NCBI GenBank assembly: GCA_016711265.1
Contig: JADJTI010000006.1
Span: forward strand, 806,001-870,000
Direction of reading: 5' to 3'
Origin: Austwickia sp.
Lineage (GTDB): Bacteria > Actinomycetota > Actinomycetes > Actinomycetales > Dermatophilaceae
DNA: 64,000 bases
This document shows, piece after piece, positions 52,098 through 62,187 of the stretch. The position numbers and the translations under genes are program-made. The first letter of the stretch is position 1. Each line of letters opens with the position of its first letter. A model generated the notes under the pieces. It made no database searches and was not told the origin of the DNA. It was given only the letters and a program-made list of their open reading frames with translations.

Positions 52098-53628
52098 CCG
52101 GCTGCGGGCTGACCTGGTCGCGGCCGGCTACACCGTTGACGGGGTGCTCGACCGGGTCGGCGCCGCCGCCCACGCGGCACTCCCACACGACGGTGGCGCC
52201 GCCGTACGGCATGTCCTGCGGGAGACTAGCGATCCCTGCGCCGTCCTGATCAGGGCGTGGACGCTGGGGGAACCGGTGGCGGGCACCCACCTGGCCGGTG
52301 CCCTGCCCAGGACCGGGCTGACCGGGCTGACGTCCCTCGGGCTGATCGCGCCCGCCGGCGCCGGTCGAGTCCGAGCCACCTGCGACGTGCGACCGTACGC
52401 CGTCCAGTCCGGCGCCGGGGTCCTGGACACCTGGCTGGTGTCGGACTTCGGGGAGTCGGTGATCGGCGGGCCGCTGCCACCCGATCACGTCCTGGGTGTC
52501 GGGGGCGCTTCGCTGACCCTGTCCTCGTGGACCCCCCGGACCGCGGTGGGCCGTGCCCTCGACCTCGGCACCGGGTGCGGGGTCCAGGCCGTGGCGCTGG
52601 CCCGGCACGCCGACCAGGTGGTGGCCACCGATCTGGACGAGCGGGCGCTCCGGTACGCGCGGCTGACCGCCGCCCTCGCCGGCCAGACCTGGGACCTGCG
52701 CCAAGGCGACCTGTTCGAGCCGGTGACCGGTGAACGGTTCGACCTCATCGTGGCCAACCCCCCGTTCGTCATCACCCCCCGGACCAGCGAAGTCCCGCGG
52801 TACACCTACCGGGACGGCGGCCGCGCGGGTGACGAACTCATGGGGACGCTCATCCGGGCGTGCGTCGACCACCTGGAGCCCGGTGGGGTCGCACAGTTCC
52901 TCGGCAACTGGGAGATCCCCGTCGGCGCGGACCACTGGTCCCACCGACCCGAGGCCTGGCTGGCGGACACCGAGCTGGATGCCTGGGTGATCCAACGGGA
53001 CGTGGCCGAGCCCGCCGAGTACGCGCACACCTGGATCCGCGACGGCGGGCACCGGCCCGGGATGGCGGGGTACCAGGAGTTGACCGACGCCTGGCTCGAC
53101 GACTTCGCGCGACGCGCCGTGGCCGCCGTCGGTTTCGGCGTCCTCACGGTGTCGCGCCCCGGCGCCGTTGGCGCGGCCGGCAGCTCCGGCGACCGGTCGC
53201 CGTACCGGGTGTTCGAGGAGGTCCTGACCCCGGTGGCCGAGCCGATGGGGCCGGCCGTCGCTGCGGGGTTGGCGGCCCGGCGATGGCTCGCGGACCACCC
53301 CGAGGCCGCGGTCCTGGACCGGGCGTGGCGGTGCGCGCCGGATGTACTGGAAGAACGGTACGGCGTGCCGGGCGCAGCGGACCCCGCGGTCATCCGGCTC
53401 ACCCAGGGTGGGGGTCTGCGGCGGACCGTGACCCTGGACACCGTCGGCGCCGCGGTGATCGGGGTGGGTGACGGCTCACTGACCGCAGGGCAAGCGTTAA
53501 CAGCGGTGTGTGCGATCCTGCGTGAGGACCCGTGCGCCCATCGAGCGCAGGTCATCGACCTGCTGCGGACCCTGATCGCCGATGCCCTGCTGATCCCCGC
53601 CGACGGAGTGCCCACCCCCGGCGGATGA
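52090..53628 (+). CDS. Class I SAM-dependent methyltransferase (HemK/RsmC-like)
   Basis: 512 residues from ATG 52090. An N-terminal region of about 150 residues precedes the Rossmann domain with ALDLGTGCGVQAVALARHA (SAM motif I), DLDERALRYARLTA (motif II) and FDLIVANPPFV (NPPF catalytic motif of N-methyltransferases on amides, adenine or guanine). The C-terminal 200 residues are an unassigned extension. Actinobacterial homologues sit just upstream of topA, as here. The target (rRNA, protein or DNA) is not known. Confidence 0.87.
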   Translation: MADRLRADLVAAGYTVDGVLDRVGAAAHAALPHDGGAAVRHVLRETSDPCAVLIRAWTLGEPVAGTHLAGALPRTGLTGLTSLGLIAPAGAGRVRATCDVRPYAVQSGAGVLDTWLVSDFGESVIGGPLPPDHVLGVGGASLTLSSWTPRTAVGRALDLGTGCGVQAVALARHADQVVATDLDERALRYARLTAALAGQTWDLRQGDLFEPVTGERFDLIVANPPFVITPRTSEVPRYTYRDGGRAGDELMGTLIRACVDHLEPGGVAQFLGNWEIPVGADHWSHRPEAWLADTELDAWVIQRDVAEPAEYAHTWIRDGGHRPGMAGYQELTDAWLDDFARRAVAAVGFGVLTVSRPGAVGAAGSSGDRSPYRVFEEVLTPVAEPMGPAVAAGLAARRWLADHPEAAVLDRAWRCAPDVLEERYGVPGAADPAVIRLTQGGGLRRTVTLDTVGAAVIGVGDGSLTAGQALTAVCAILREDPCAHRAQVIDLLRTLIADALLIPADGVPTPGG

Positions 53629-53789
53629 ACGCAGCCAGGGCCTGCGGCCACGCTCGTGCGGCAGAGGCGTTACGGTGACCTGGCATCGGGTTCCTGCCGG
53701 GCGCATCCTGCGGTGATGCGGCCGTGCTGCACTCGAATGGGGAACGCCATGGGCCAGAGCGCCTCCGCACGCCGAGAGAAGTAGGAGCA

Positions 53790-56708
53790 GTGGTCACACC
53801 AGAGCAACGCCGGTTGGTGATCGTCGAGTCGCCGGGGAAGGTCAAGACGATCGCGGGGTATTTGGGCAGCGGGTACGACGTCGAGGCATCGATCGGTCAC
53901 ATCCGCGACCTGCCCAACCCCTCCGACTTGCCGGCGGACATGAAGAAGGGGCCCTACGGGCGGTTCGCCGTCGACGTGGACAACGGTTTCGAGCCGTACT
54001 ACGTCGTGGACGCCGACAAAAGGCGGACCGTGAGCGAGCTGAAACGACTGCTCAAGGACGCCTCCGAGCTCTACCTGGCCACCGATGAGGACCGCGAGGG
54101 CGAGGCCATCGCCTGGCACCTGCTCGAAGTGCTCAAACCCAAGGTTCCGGTCAAGCGGATGGTGTTCCACGAGATCACCAAGGACGCCATCCAGAACGCC
54201 GTGAACAACACCCGCGACCTGGATGTCCGGCTGGTCGACGCGCAGGAGACCCGGCGCATCCTGGACCGGCTCTACGGCTACGAGGTGTCGCCGGTGCTCT
54301 GGCGCAAGGTGCGCCAGGGCTTGTCGGCAGGCCGCGTGCAATCGGTCGCCACCCGGATGATCGTCGAGCGGGAACGTGCCCGCATGGCCTTCCGGACCGC
54401 CGCCTACTGGGACGTCGTCGCCCAGTTCGCGCCGCCGCAGACTCCCGGCGAGACGTTCCGGGCCCGGTTGAGCTCGTTGGACGGGTCCAGGGTGGCCAGC
54501 GGGCGCGACTTCGGCGACGACGGCCTGCTCAAGACCGCCGGTGCGGTGCACCTGGAGGAACCGGGGGCGGTGGCCATCGCGGCGGCCGTGCGGGAGGCGG
54601 CCGGCCAGGCGAGCGTCAGCGACGTCCAGGAGCGGCCGTACACCCGGCGCCCGGCGGCCCCCTTCACCACCTCCACCCTGCAGCAGGAGGCCGGCCGCAA
54701 GCTGCGACTCAGCAGCCGAAACACCATGCGGGTGGCACAACGGTTGTACGAGAACGGCTTCATCACCTATATGCGGACCGACTCGACGTCGTTGTCGGCG
54801 ACCGCACTGTCCGCGGCACGCACCCAGGCGCGGGACATGTACGGCGCGGAGTACGTCCCCGACCAGCCGCGCCGGTACGAGAAGAAGGTCAAGAACGCCC
54901 AGGAGGCGCACGAGGCCATCCGACCCGCCGGTGACCAGTTCCGGACACCGGCGCAGGTGGCCGGCCAACTGCGGGGCGATGAGTTCGCCCTCTATGAGCT
55001 GATCTGGCAGCGCACGGTGGCCTCGCAGATGGCCGACGCCCGGGGGTCCACGGCGACCCTGCGGGTCAGCGTTCCCGTCGGCGGCGCGGCCGGATGCCAG
55101 ATCGCCGAGTTCTCGGCGAGCGGCACGGTCATCACCTTCCCCGGCTTCCTGGCGGCCTACCAGGAGGGTTGGGACGACGACGAACCCGCCAAGGGCAAGG
55201 GCGCGGGTACCGGTGCGAGCACGACGGGTGCGACGGGTGCGACGGGGGCAGGCACCCAAGGCCGGGAGGAGAACCGCCGACTGCCGAAGCTGAGCGTCGG
55301 TGTCCCGGTGGACACCCGGGAGGCGACCCCGGATGGTCACGAGACCTCCCCGCCCGCCCGATACACCGAGGCGAGCCTGGTCAAGGCCATGGAGGAGCTG
55401 GGGATCGGCCGACCCAGCACGTACGCCTCGACGGTGGCCACCATCCAGGACCGCGGGTACGTCCAGAGCCGTGGCCAGGCACTCGTGCCCACCTGGTTGG
55501 CGTTCGCGGTCACCAGGTTGCTGGAGGAGCACTTCCCGCGGCTGGTCGACTACGAGTTCACCGCCCGGATGGAGGAAGACCTCGACGACATCGCCTCCGG
55601 TGAGCAACGCCGGATCGAATGGCTGCAGCGGTTCTACTTCGGCGACGAGGCGAAATCCACGCAGGGGCTGCGTGACCTGGTGACCGACCTGGGCGATATC
55701 GACGCGCGTGAGGTGTCCACCATTCACCTGGGTGAGGGCATGGTGGTGCGAGTCGGCCGCTACGGCCCGTACGTCGAGGAGCTCGCCCCCGCGGGGAGCG
55801 AAGCCGGGGACGCACCGGGACGGCGCGCGAGCATCACCGACGACATTGCCCCCGATGAGATGACCCCGGCCAAGGCTCGCGAGTTGCTGGAGTCCGCGGC
55901 CGAGGACGGCCGGGTGCTGGGCACCGATCCGGAGACCGGCCGGGACATCGTGGCCAAGGCGGGCCGCTTCGGCCCGTACGTGACCGAGGTCCTTCCCGAG
56001 CAGACCCCGGCGCCCGACGCCGCCGCGGGCACGGGCACGGGCACGGGCACGGGCGGGGGCACGGCAGCGGCGTCGAAGCCCAAGCGTGGAGCCAAGGCGG
56101 TCAAGCCGCGCACGGCGAGTCTCTTCAAGGACATGGACCTGGCCAGCGTCACCCTGGAGGATGCCCTTCAGCTGTTGTCACTGCCGCGGGTGGTGGGCGT
56201 CAACGCCGAGGGTGTGGAGATCACCGCGCAGAACGGACGGTACGGGCCCTACCTGAAGTGCGGCACCGACTCCCGGTCCCTGGAATCCGAAGGGCAACTG
56301 CTGACCATCACGGTCGAAGAAGCCCTGGTGATCTATGCGCTACCCAAGACGCGCGGGCGAGCCGCCGCCAAGCCTCCCCTGATGCAGTTCGGAGACGACC
56401 CGGTGTCCGGGCGGCCGGTGGTGGTCAAGGATGGCCGGTTCGGGCCGTACGTCACCGATGGGGAGACGAACGCGACCCTGCGCCGCGACGACGATCCGCT
56501 GACGCTGACCCAGGAGCGGGCGTTCGAGTTGCTGGCCGACAAGCGCGCCAAGGGGCCGACGACCCGGAAACGGACCGTCAAGAAGGCCACCAAGGCCACC
56601 AAGGCCACCAAGGCCGCCAAGGCCTCCAAGACGACGAAGAAGGCGGCCGCGAAGAAGACCGCGACCTCGAAGAAGTCCACGACCACCAAGGTCGCCGCCG
56701 CGGAGTAG
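53790..56708 (+). CDS. topA: DNA topoisomerase I
   Basis: 972 residues from GTG 53790 (GGAG close upstream); an ATG at 53724 in frame is possible. TOPRIM domain with LVIVESPGKVKTIAGYL and the ATDEDREGEAIAWHLLEVL acidic triad, and active-site Tyr327 in FITYMRTDST. The C-terminus has no zinc fingers; instead it has repeated Topo_C-like RxGRYGPYV modules and a long Lys/Ala/Thr-rich tail of about 45 residues, as in mycobacterial TopA where the basic tail aids DNA binding. Two low-complexity Gly/Thr/Ala linkers interrupt it. Confidence 0.95.
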   Translation: MVTPEQRRLVIVESPGKVKTIAGYLGSGYDVEASIGHIRDLPNPSDLPADMKKGPYGRFAVDVDNGFEPYYVVDADKRRTVSELKRLLKDASELYLATDEDREGEAIAWHLLEVLKPKVPVKRMVFHEITKDAIQNAVNNTRDLDVRLVDAQETRRILDRLYGYEVSPVLWRKVRQGLSAGRVQSVATRMIVERERARMAFRTAAYWDVVAQFAPPQTPGETFRARLSSLDGSRVASGRDFGDDGLLKTAGAVHLEEPGAVAIAAAVREAAGQASVSDVQERPYTRRPAAPFTTSTLQQEAGRKLRLSSRNTMRVAQRLYENGFITYMRTDSTSLSATALSAARTQARDMYGAEYVPDQPRRYEKKVKNAQEAHEAIRPAGDQFRTPAQVAGQLRGDEFALYELIWQRTVASQMADARGSTATLRVSVPVGGAAGCQIAEFSASGTVITFPGFLAAYQEGWDDDEPAKGKGAGTGASTTGATGATGAGTQGREENRRLPKLSVGVPVDTREATPDGHETSPPARYTEASLVKAMEELGIGRPSTYASTVATIQDRGYVQSRGQALVPTWLAFAVTRLLEEHFPRLVDYEFTARMEEDLDDIASGEQRRIEWLQRFYFGDEAKSTQGLRDLVTDLGDIDAREVSTIHLGEGMVVRVGRYGPYVEELAPAGSEAGDAPGRRASITDDIAPDEMTPAKARELLESAAEDGRVLGTDPETGRDIVAKAGRFGPYVTEVLPEQTPAPDAAAGTGTGTGTGGGTAAASKPKRGAKAVKPRTASLFKDMDLASVTLEDALQLLSLPRVVGVNAEGVEITAQNGRYGPYLKCGTDSRSLESEGQLLTITVEEALVIYALPKTRGRAAAKPPLMQFGDDPVSGRPVVVKDGRFGPYVTDGETNATLRRDDDPLTLTQERAFELLADKRAKGPTTRKRTVKKATKATKATKAAKASKTTKKAAAKKTATSKKSTTTKVAAAE
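56583..56627 (+). repeat. 9-bp tandem repeat encoding the basic tail of TopA
   Basis: Five units of the type AAGGCCACC, the first three identical and the last two differing by one or two bases, encode a Lys-Ala-Thr-like tail. Copy number could vary without a frameshift. Confidence 0.85.
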
Positions 56709-56740
56709 CCCATCCCTAGCCTGACCAGGTCCGGCGCGGC

Positions 56741-56746
56741 TAGGGT
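56741..56746 (+). promoter_or_regulatory. Leaderless-type -10 element of the serine hydrolase gene
   Basis: TAGGGT ends 6 nt before the ATG at 56753, and no SD precedes that start. Confidence 0.5.
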
Positions 56747-56752
56747 GCGGCC

Positions 56753-58237
56753 ATGGTCGACACCACCCGGCAGGTCCGATGCGACCCGCACCTGGAGCCG
56801 AACTCTGCCGGGGAGCCGGCTCTCGGCCTCGCCGCCCCCGCCGCCGTGCCCCCGGAAGTCGACCGCGCGCTGCGACAGGAGCTGGCCCGGCTGCAGCGCG
56901 AGCTCCGCCAGCCGTCGCTGTCCGCCGCTCTGGCGCGGGGCGGCCAGCTGGTGTGGTCCGGGGCGGTCGGTTCCCGCAACCGGCCGGGGCAGCGCCCCGA
57001 GTGGCCCGCCGATGACCCCCTCCCCGGCAGCCGCACGACGTACCGGGTGGGTTCGATCACCAAGCCGATGGTGGCGCTCGCGGTCCTGCGGCTGGCCCAG
57101 GACGGGGTCATCGAGCTGGATGAGCCGGTACGCCGTCGGCTGCCCGACTCGTGGGTGGGTCCGGCGACGGTCGCCCAGCTGCTGAGTCACACCAGCGGAC
57201 TGCGCGCCGAACCCGACGGGCCGTGGTGGGAACGGGCGGGGGGACCGACCTGGGAGCAGCTGTCCGCACAGCACTCGCACCACGGCGTACCGCCTGCGGG
57301 TCCGGTCCGGTACAGCAATGTCGGGTACGCCGTGATCGGTCGGCTGTTGGAAACCCTGACCGGGATGAGCTGGGACGAGGCCGTACGGCGGCTGGTCTGG
57401 GAGCCGCTGGGGATGGTCGACACCGGGACGGGGCCGGGGCTGGAGGCCGCCGACGGGATGGCGGTCCACCCGTTCGCGGACGTCACCCACCACGAGCCGG
57501 TGGCCGAGTACGCGGCGATGGGACCGGCCGGAGGGGCCTGGTCCACGCCGGTGGATCTAGTGCGGCTGGCGGCCTGCCTGTCCGGGCACGGACCGGACGC
57601 GCTGCTGCTCGGTGCTCCCTGGCGACGACGGATGAGTGTGCCGGTCGGCGTGTGGGACACCCCCGGCGCCGCGTGGACCGCCGGTCAGGGGTGTGGGCTG
57701 ACCATCTGGAACGAGGGGGGTCGCCGGTGGTTGGGCCACACCGGGTCAGTGCCGGGGTTCACCTCCGATCTGTTGTTCGACCCCGACACCGGGGACGCGG
57801 CCGCCGTGTGTGGCAATGCGACCCATCCGCACCACGGCGGGCGTCCGATGCTGGCGGCGTTGGCAAGGCTGGCTCCGCCCGAGGGTGAGGCGTACCGGCC
57901 TGGTCCGTGCCCGTCGGGACATCCGCTGCGCGCCGACCTGGCGGGGACCTGGTACCTGGGACCGGTCCCCATGATCGTCGCGGTGGCAACCGGTGACCTC
58001 GGGATTCCGACCCTCCGCTTGTACCACGCAAGCGATCCATCAGCGGTGACCGTCTTCGAACCGGACGGCTCGGACTGGGTAGGGGTCGCGGGAGGCTATT
58101 GGTACGGCGAGCGGCTGCGCGTCCATGACGAGCACCTGCCGGCGTACCTCGACGTGGGGACCTTCCGGCTCACCCGGCATCCGTACCAACCGGAGGCTGA
58201 CATCCCCGGTGGGGTGGACCCGGCCGGCTGGCGCTGA
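56753..58237 (+). CDS. Serine hydrolase of the beta-lactamase (class C) family
   Basis: 494 residues from ATG 56753. Beta-lactamase/EstB-type motifs: YRVGSITKPMVALAVL with the SxxK nucleophile (SITK), VAQLLSHTSGL, and PVRYSNVGYAVIGRLL with YSN as the second motif; GHTGSVPG supplies the third. No signal peptide is evident, so it is probably cytoplasmic and not a true beta-lactamase. Substrate unknown; members act as esterases or peptidases. Sits between topA and tmk in the same direction. Confidence 0.85.
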   Translation: MVDTTRQVRCDPHLEPNSAGEPALGLAAPAAVPPEVDRALRQELARLQRELRQPSLSAALARGGQLVWSGAVGSRNRPGQRPEWPADDPLPGSRTTYRVGSITKPMVALAVLRLAQDGVIELDEPVRRRLPDSWVGPATVAQLLSHTSGLRAEPDGPWWERAGGPTWEQLSAQHSHHGVPPAGPVRYSNVGYAVIGRLLETLTGMSWDEAVRRLVWEPLGMVDTGTGPGLEAADGMAVHPFADVTHHEPVAEYAAMGPAGGAWSTPVDLVRLAACLSGHGPDALLLGAPWRRRMSVPVGVWDTPGAAWTAGQGCGLTIWNEGGRRWLGHTGSVPGFTSDLLFDPDTGDAAAVCGNATHPHHGGRPMLAALARLAPPEGEAYRPGPCPSGHPLRADLAGTWYLGPVPMIVAVATGDLGIPTLRLYHASDPSAVTVFEPDGSDWVGVAGGYWYGERLRVHDEHLPAYLDVGTFRLTRHPYQPEADIPGGVDPAGWR

Positions 58238-58359
58238 GTCGACTCCCTTCTCGGCCAGTCTGATTCGCTGACCTGCGGATTTCGGGTGGTGACCCCGCTC
58301 AGGTCGGGCCGAAACCGGTCGATCGGAGGGGCGATCACTCTCTTTCGGAAGGACCCGAC

Positions 58360-58557
58360 ATGGATGTCAATCTAGCCCTGGCGGCCGCAACGTCGGTCAA
58401 CGCCCGGGCGGCAAGCGCTGTGGAGTCCGCTCAGGTCGGCCTGCTCAAGCGGGTCATGGACACCCAGACCAACCTCAACGCCCAGCTGCTCGACTCGATG
58501 ACCGTCCCGCTGGCCACCGAAGGACGGGTCGGGACAAACGTCAACCTGTACGCCTGA
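58360..58557 (+). CDS. Small YjfB-like putative motility protein
   Basis: 65 residues from ATG 58360 with GGAAGGA upstream. An alanine/serine-rich helix with NARAASAVESAQVGLLKRVMDTQTNLNAQLL and a polar end GTNVNLYA, the composition of the YjfB (putative motility protein) family. No other motility genes are in the window, so its link to flagella is not supported here. It lies 122 bp after the serine hydrolase and 87 bp before tmk. Confidence 0.7.
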   Translation: MDVNLALAAATSVNARAASAVESAQVGLLKRVMDTQTNLNAQLLDSMTVPLATEGRVGTNVNLYA

Positions 58558-58632
58558 TCGCAGTCCGCGGCCGCTGCTCGCGCAGTGATGCTGGGGTGAT
58601 GCTGGTCGCCGTTGGCTGTCGGTGTCACCCCC

Positions 58633-58638
58633 TAGGCT
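58633..58638 (+). promoter_or_regulatory. Leaderless-type -10 element of tmk
   Basis: TAGGCT ends 6 nt before the GTG at 58645; the hexamer is identical to those of the Fic-like and LytTR genes. Confidence 0.55.
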
Positions 58639-58644
58639 CAGGCC

Positions 58645-59346
58645 GTGGGTCTTTCATACGGCGTCCCCCCGGGCCACGGTGGACCATCGCAACCGACGGG
58701 GCTCTTCATTGCCTTTGAAGGCGGTGACGGTGGTGGCAAGACCACCCAGATCCAGCGGTTGACCCTGTGGCTGCGGCAGCAGGGGATGACCCCGGTGGTC
58801 ACTCGGGAGCCGGGTGGGACCTCGGTGGGCCTGCAGATCCGCCAGCTCGTGCTGCACGGCGACGACCTGTCAGCCCGCGCCGAGGCGCTGCTGTTCGCGG
58901 CCGACCGGGCCCACCACGTGGACACGGTGATCCGGCCCGCCATCGAGGCGGGCCAGATCGTCCTCACCGACCGCTACCTGGACTCCTCGGTCGCCTACCA
59001 GGGAGCCGGTCGCGCCCTCGCCTCCGACGATGTCCTGGCCCTGTCGCTGTGGGCGACCCAGGGGCTGCGGCCCCACCTGACCGTGCTCCTGGACGTGGCC
59101 CCCCAGGAGGGCCGCGACCGGCGGATGGCGCAACCCGATCGCGTCGAGTCCGAGCCTGATGATTTTCACGAGCGGGTGCGTGGGCACTTCGTGGCGCTGG
59201 CTGCTGCCGACCCTGGCCGCTACCTGATGCTGGATGCCGGCCTGCCGGTGGACGATCTGGCCGCACAGGTGGTCGCGCACGTCGAGCCGCTGGTGACGAG
59301 CCTGCGCACGGACGCTTCGCGCCGCCCGCACGGGGGGCCGCCGTGA
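58645..59346 (+). CDS. tmk: Thymidylate kinase
   Basis: 233 residues from GTG 58645, with no SD. P-loop FEGGDGGGKTTQIQRL around residues 25-33, DRYLDSSVAYQGAGRAL (DR-Y/H motif and dTMP contacts), and LVLHGDDLSARAEALLFAADRA as the lid-associated region. It makes dTDP from dTMP. Its stop overlaps the holB GTG by 4 nt, the usual tmk-holB pairing of actinobacteria and firmicutes. Confidence 0.94.
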   Translation: MGLSYGVPPGHGGPSQPTGLFIAFEGGDGGGKTTQIQRLTLWLRQQGMTPVVTREPGGTSVGLQIRQLVLHGDDLSARAEALLFAADRAHHVDTVIRPAIEAGQIVLTDRYLDSSVAYQGAGRALASDDVLALSLWATQGLRPHLTVLLDVAPQEGRDRRMAQPDRVESEPDDFHERVRGHFVALAAADPGRYLMLDAGLPVDDLAAQVVAHVEPLVTSLRTDASRRPHGGPP

Positions 59347-60485
59347 GTGTCTGGGAAGACCTGGTCGGCCAGGCTCACGCGGTCTCGATCCTGCGGGCGG
59401 CGGTTGCCGACCCGTCGGCGATGACCCATGCCTGGCTGTTCACCGGGCCTCCGGGGTCGGGGCGCTCGAGCGCAGCCCGGGCCTTCGCCGCCGCCCTGCT
59501 GTGTGTCGCCGGTGGCTGCGGCGAGTGCAAGGAATGCCGCACGGCGCTGGCCGGCAGCCACGCCGACGTCACCGTGGTGGCCACCGAGGGGCTGTCGATT
59601 CGGGTCGATCAGGCCCGGGAGCTGGCCACCCTGGCGGCGATCCGGCCCAGTGTGGGTTCCTGGCGGGTGATCGTCATCGAGGACGCTGATCGGCTCACCG
59701 AGCGGGCCGCGGACGCGCTGCTCAAGGCGGTCGAAGAGCCGGGGGCGCGGACCGTGTGGGTGCTCTGCGCGCCCTCATCGCAAGACGTCATCATCACCAT
59801 TCGGAGCCGCACCCGTCACGTCCGGCTCCGAACGCCACCGATCGCCGACGTGGCCGCATTGTTGATGCGCCGGGACGGGGTCGAGGAGTCGCTGGCCCGG
59901 TACGCCGCCCGCGCGGCCCAGAGTCACGTGGGGCTCGCGCGCCGGCTGGCCCGGGATGACGGGGCCCGGATCCGGCGCCGCCGGGTGGTCACCATGCCGG
60001 TCCGGATCCGGTCGGTGGGGGACGCCGTGGCCGCCGCGGCCGACCTGCACGCGATCGCCGTCGAGGAGTCCGCCGCCGCGGGGACCGAACGTGACCGGGC
60101 CGACCGGGACCGCCTGCTGGCGACGCTGGGAGCCGACGCCTCCGCGCGTACCCAGCCTCCGCACGTCCGCTCCCAGCTGAGCGCACTGGAGCGGGAACAG
60201 AAGGCCCGAGCCACCCGGTTCACCCGCGACGTGGTCGACCGATCGCTGGTGGACCTGCTTTCGGTTTACCGGGACGCCCTCGTTTTGGCGTTGGGGGCCA
60301 CCGTCGACCTGGTCAACGAGGACCTGCACGCCGACGTGACCCGCCTGACGCAGGCGATGACCCCCGAGCAGATCCTGGCAGCGATGGATGCCATCGCCAC
60401 CGCGCGGGAACGGATCGACGCGAACGTCCCGCCGCTGCTGGCCCTGGAGGCGATGGCCGTGTCGTTGCGGCTGCCACGCGGGTGA
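59343..60485 (+). CDS. holB: DNA polymerase III delta' subunit
   Basis: 380 residues from GTG 59343. AAA+ clamp-loader fold with FTGPPGSGRSSAARAF, where the P-loop lysine is Arg as in delta' subunits that do not hydrolyse ATP, a four-Cys zinc-binding cluster in CVAGGCGECKECR, then DADRLTERAADALLKAVEEP (sensor/SRC-like region). It is part of the clamp loader that places the sliding clamp at primers. Coupled to tmk; corresponds to Rv3644c. Confidence 0.93.
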   Translation: MSVWEDLVGQAHAVSILRAAVADPSAMTHAWLFTGPPGSGRSSAARAFAAALLCVAGGCGECKECRTALAGSHADVTVVATEGLSIRVDQARELATLAAIRPSVGSWRVIVIEDADRLTERAADALLKAVEEPGARTVWVLCAPSSQDVIITIRSRTRHVRLRTPPIADVAALLMRRDGVEESLARYAARAAQSHVGLARRLARDDGARIRRRRVVTMPVRIRSVGDAVAAAADLHAIAVEESAAAGTERDRADRDRLLATLGADASARTQPPHVRSQLSALEREQKARATRFTRDVVDRSLVDLLSVYRDALVLALGATVDLVNEDLHADVTRLTQAMTPEQILAAMDAIATARERIDANVPPLLALEAMAVSLRLPRG

Positions 60486-60573
60486 GGTGACCGGGCGTCG
60501 TACCGAGAGTCCGTGTCGTGAAACCCAGTTCGGCCCGGTACGGTCTGGGAAAACAACGCGAGGGGTGGTTGCA

Positions 60574-62139
60574 GTGGTAGGGGTGCGGACATCGCGAATC
60601 ACGTCCGTCGGCATGACGGTGGGCGTCGCGGCGACGGCATTGCTGCTGGCGGCGGGGTGTTCGACCGGTGGTGGCACGAACCCGTCCCCGTCGTCCTCCG
60701 GGTCGGCGTCCGGGGTCTCTGGGAGCACGACGCCCGCTGGGCTTGAACGCTTCTACCAGCAAAAACCCGATTGGCAGGCGTGCGGCCCGGCGCAGTGCAG
60801 CTGGCTGGAGGTACCGATCGACTACGCCAACCCCGGCAGCGGCACGATCAAGCTCCGGATGCTCAAGGTGCCCACGACGGGGGCGAAGAAGTCCGGCACG
60901 CTCTTCATCAACCCCGGCGGTCCCGGGGGTTCGGCCGTCGAATACGCCTCGTACGCCGACCGGGTGATCAGCCCGCCAGTGTTGGCGGCCTACGACGTGG
61001 TCGGGGTGGACCCCCGCGGGGTGGGGCAATCGAACCCGGTGGTCTGCCTGGACGGGCCGCAGACAGACACCTTCTTGTCCACCGATCCCACCCCGGATGA
61101 CCCAGCCGAGCGGGATGCGCTGGTCCGGGAGAGCAAGCGGCTGGGGGATGCGTGCGCGCAGAAGTTCCCCGACCTCATCAAGCACCTGTCCACCCAGTAC
61201 GTCGCCCGCGACATGGACGTGGCGCGCGCGGTGGTCGGCGACCCGAAGATGACTTACCTCGGCAAGTCGTACGGGACCTACCTGGGCGCCGTGTACGCCG
61301 AGCTGTTCCCCGACAAGGTGGGCCGGTTCGTGCTGGACGGCGCGATCTCCACGTCGCTCAGCAACGACGAGCTGAACCGGGGCCAGGCGGAAGGCTTCGA
61401 GCTGGCCACCAGGGCGTACGTCGCCAGTTGCGTGAAGCAGCCTGGCTGCCCGCTGGGAACCGACGTGGAAGCCGGAATGGCCAAGTTGCGCGACTTCCTG
61501 GCCAAGCTGGACGCCAACCCGCTGCCGGTGACCAACGACCGGACGGTCACGAAGCTGACCGAGGGCTGGGGCGTGCTGGGCCTGGCGCAGGCGATGTACA
61601 GCGAGGACTCCTGGCAGTTCCTGACCCCCGCGTTGAGCAGCGCGATGCTGGACGGCGACGGGTCGAACCTGTTCGGCCTGTCCAGGGAGTACGCGCGGCG
61701 GCTGGACGACGGACGGTATGTGGGCAACCTGGTGCAGGTGATTTCGGCGGTGAACTGCCTGGATCGCGGCTCCTCGCCGATGTCGGACGCTGACCGGGAG
61801 AAGCTCATCGCCGACTACAAGAAGACGGCGCCGACGTGGGGTCGCTACATGGCCTGGGGCTCGATCACGTGCGAGTCCTGGCCGGTCCAAGGCTTGAAGG
61901 AGCCGATGCGGATCGAGGCGAAGGGCTCGGCACCGATCCTGGTGGTCGGTACGACGCGGGACCCGGCCACGCCGTACGTCTGGGCGCAGAAGCTCGCCAA
62001 GGAACTGGCCAACGCGCGGCTGTTGACGATGAACGGGGACGGACACACGGCGTACATGCGGGCGAACTCGTGCATCGACAAGGCCGTGGACGCGTACTTC
62101 CTGAACGGCACGCTGCCGGCGGAGGGGACCACCTGCTGA
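60574..62139 (+). CDS. Lipoprotein alpha/beta hydrolase with TAP-like C-terminal domain
   Basis: 521 residues from GTG 60574 with GAGGGG 8 nt upstream. A signal peptide ends in ALLLAAGCST (lipobox-type Cys), then a Ser/Gly-rich linker. Alpha/beta hydrolase with oxyanion region INPGGPGGS, nucleophile Ser232 in GKSYGTYLG, acid in GTTRDPATPY, and His in GDGHTAY; the last two lie in the TAP-like C-terminal domain (PF08386). It resembles tripeptidyl aminopeptidases and mycobacterial Rv2223c/2224c-type surface proteases. Predicted to act outside the cell on short peptides. Confidence 0.9.
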   Translation: MVGVRTSRITSVGMTVGVAATALLLAAGCSTGGGTNPSPSSSGSASGVSGSTTPAGLERFYQQKPDWQACGPAQCSWLEVPIDYANPGSGTIKLRMLKVPTTGAKKSGTLFINPGGPGGSAVEYASYADRVISPPVLAAYDVVGVDPRGVGQSNPVVCLDGPQTDTFLSTDPTPDDPAERDALVRESKRLGDACAQKFPDLIKHLSTQYVARDMDVARAVVGDPKMTYLGKSYGTYLGAVYAELFPDKVGRFVLDGAISTSLSNDELNRGQAEGFELATRAYVASCVKQPGCPLGTDVEAGMAKLRDFLAKLDANPLPVTNDRTVTKLTEGWGVLGLAQAMYSEDSWQFLTPALSSAMLDGDGSNLFGLSREYARRLDDGRYVGNLVQVISAVNCLDRGSSPMSDADREKLIADYKKTAPTWGRYMAWGSITCESWPVQGLKEPMRIEAKGSAPILVVGTTRDPATPYVWAQKLAKELANARLLTMNGDGHTAYMRANSCIDKAVDAYFLNGTLPAEGTTC

Positions 62140-62187
62140 GTCGGTGGCGCGGCGTCGGTGACCGGACGTCGTACGGGCGGTGCCCGG

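Noticed and set aside
54400..54766. Minus-strand frames within topA
   Set aside because: They lie opposite well-conserved topoisomerase motifs and lack any start signal.
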